Assembly (NCBI GenBank): GCA_004294465.1
Contig: REAV01000127.1
Span: forward strand, 1-7,353
Direction: 5' to 3'
DNA from: Sphingobacteriia bacterium
GTDB taxonomy: Bacteria; Bacteroidota; Bacteroidia; Chitinophagales; Chitinophagaceae
DNA length: 7,353 nt
How positions within the stretch are numbered: the first letter of the stretch is position 1; every line of letters starts with the position of its first letter. Positions 6,927-7,353 of the stretch are shown in pieces. Below the pieces are notes generated by a model. It worked only from the letters and a program-made list of their open reading frames with translations, was not told the DNA's origin and searched no databases. The position numbers and the translations under genes are program-made.

Positions 6927-6934
6927 CAAACCTA
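6927..6934 (-). promoter_or_regulatory. dnaN: Probable -7 promoter element of dnaN
   Basis: On the minus strand this is TAGGTTTG, a full match to TAnnTTTG, 19 bp before the dnaN ATG. A TTTG at 6963-6960 is the nearest -33 candidate but lies 25 bp upstream, longer than the usual 19-21 bp. The spacer between the two contains the 20-bp palindrome described separately. Confidence 0.5.
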
Positions 6935-6936
6935 GT

Positions 6937-6956
6937 GCAAAATCTTAAGATTCTGC
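6937..6956. repeat. 20-bp near-perfect palindrome in the dnaN promoter region
   Basis: GCAAAATCTTAAGATTCTGC is an inverted repeat with a perfect 12-bp core (AATCTTAAGATT) and only one mismatched pair in 20 bp. It starts 2 bp upstream of the dnaN -7 element, which is a good place for a repressor or activator dimer site. As minus-strand RNA it could fold into an 8-bp stem with one G-U pair and a UUAA loop, but no T-run follows, so it does not look like a terminator for the receiver gene upstream. Confidence 0.55.
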
Positions 6957-7020
6957 TACCAAAATAGTACCATTTTTTTAAATGTATACAACTATGGTTT
7001 AGATGTGAATTTGAGGGTAA

Positions 7021-7353
7021 TTAGGCCCTATTGAGCTGTTCAATCAATTGCTGGTACCTTATTCGATTGATGGGCTTTACAATGTATTCGGCAACCGAGC
7101 TGTATTCCTTGGACTTTTGGATATCACAATCATCCACAGAAGAGCTCACCATATAAATGGTAATTGCACTTTTGAGCGAATTGTTTAGTTTTTGGTATTC
7201 ATCTAAAAACTGCCATCCATTCATTACAGGCATATTGATATCCAAAAAAATCACATCTGGTAATTCCTCCTGGCTATTGTTTTGTTTATCCTGAAAAAAG
7301 CCAATAGCTTCTTTGCCATTGTAAAAAGAAAGAATATTTTTAGCCAATCCGGT
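7021..7353 (-). CDS. CheY-like response regulator receiver protein, 5' partial
   Basis: The frame is open to the right window edge; 110 C-terminal residues are visible. A start at TTG 7347 would be a false one created by the cut. The phosphoacceptor is Asp38 of the visible part, in VIFLDINMPVMNGW (residues 34-47). The conserved switch Ser is in YMVSSS at 67-72 and the conserved Lys93-Pro94 is in YIVKPI. The acidic pair of the first strand lies beyond the edge. The protein ends right after the last receiver helix, so there is no DNA-binding or enzymatic output domain at the C-terminus: a single-domain receiver of about 140 residues is the likeliest form, though a domain at the missing N-terminus cannot be ruled out. 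The partner histidine kinase is not in the window. The gene lies 113 bp upstream of dnaN on the same strand, with no intrinsic terminator seen between them. Confidence 0.9.
   Translation of the reverse strand, partial: TGLAKNILSFYNGKEAIGFFQDKQNNSQEELPDVIFLDINMPVMNGWQFLDEYQKLNNSLKSAITIYMVSSSVDDCDIQKSKEYSSVAEYIVKPINRIRYQQLIEQLNRA

Noticed and set aside
7130..7138. TCATCCACA, one base from a DnaA box
   Set aside because: It is a single imperfect copy inside a coding region with no cluster of boxes nearby, so it does not support a replication origin.
7021..7347. Receiver protein starting at TTG 7347
   Set aside because: The frame continues to the window edge and the first strand of the receiver fold is missing, so this is an internal Leu codon.

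Overview
The window reads as an ordinary chromosomal stretch of a Bacteroidota bacterium, probably near Chitinophagaceae; the family-level placement is an inference. The supporting signs are an AT-rich genome, genes without clear Shine-Dalgarno sequences, several copies of the Bacteroidota -7 promoter element (TAnnTTTG or one base off), Kdo/LPS genes that imply a Gram-negative envelope, and protein styles (GH32, DnaN, stand-alone receiver) typical of that phylum. I see no mobile element, CRISPR array, tRNA or rRNA.

Layout. (1) Positions 2-1432 (+): a GH32 fructan/sucrose hydrolase cut at its 5' end by the window edge, with all three catalytic carboxylates visible. (2) Positions 1464-2537 (+): an iron-type alcohol dehydrogenase best read as KdnB, the Kdo 8-oxidase of Kdo8N synthesis. 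(3) Positions 4521 to 2532 (-): a probable three-gene run of a fatty-acid-hydroxylase-superfamily membrane enzyme, a small three-helix membrane protein and KdsB, the cytidylyltransferase that activates Kdo or Kdo8N. kdnB and kdsB converge and their ends overlap by 6 bp. (4) Positions 4619-5741 (+): a strikingly AT-rich pair of unrecognised membrane-protein genes, the first starting at TTG. (5) Positions 6907 to 5792 (-): dnaN, with a -7 element and a 20-bp imperfect palindrome upstream and an intrinsic terminator downstream. (6) Positions 7353 to 7021 (-): the C-terminal part of a CheY-like receiver protein cut by the window edge.

How it fits together. The middle of the window has an envelope theme. 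KdnB would oxidise the C8 hydroxyl of Kdo, an aminotransferase (KdnA, not in this window) would install the amino group, and KdsB would make the CMP-sugar for LPS inner-core assembly. The hydroxylase and the small membrane protein share a transcription unit with kdsB and may act on envelope lipids, but that is guilt by association. GH32, DnaN and the receiver protein look unrelated in function. The least explained part is the AT-rich two-gene unit between the hydroxylase and dnaN. I found no convincing new multi-gene system; the best leads are that unit, the Kdo8N-type gene arrangement and the palindrome at the dnaN promoter.
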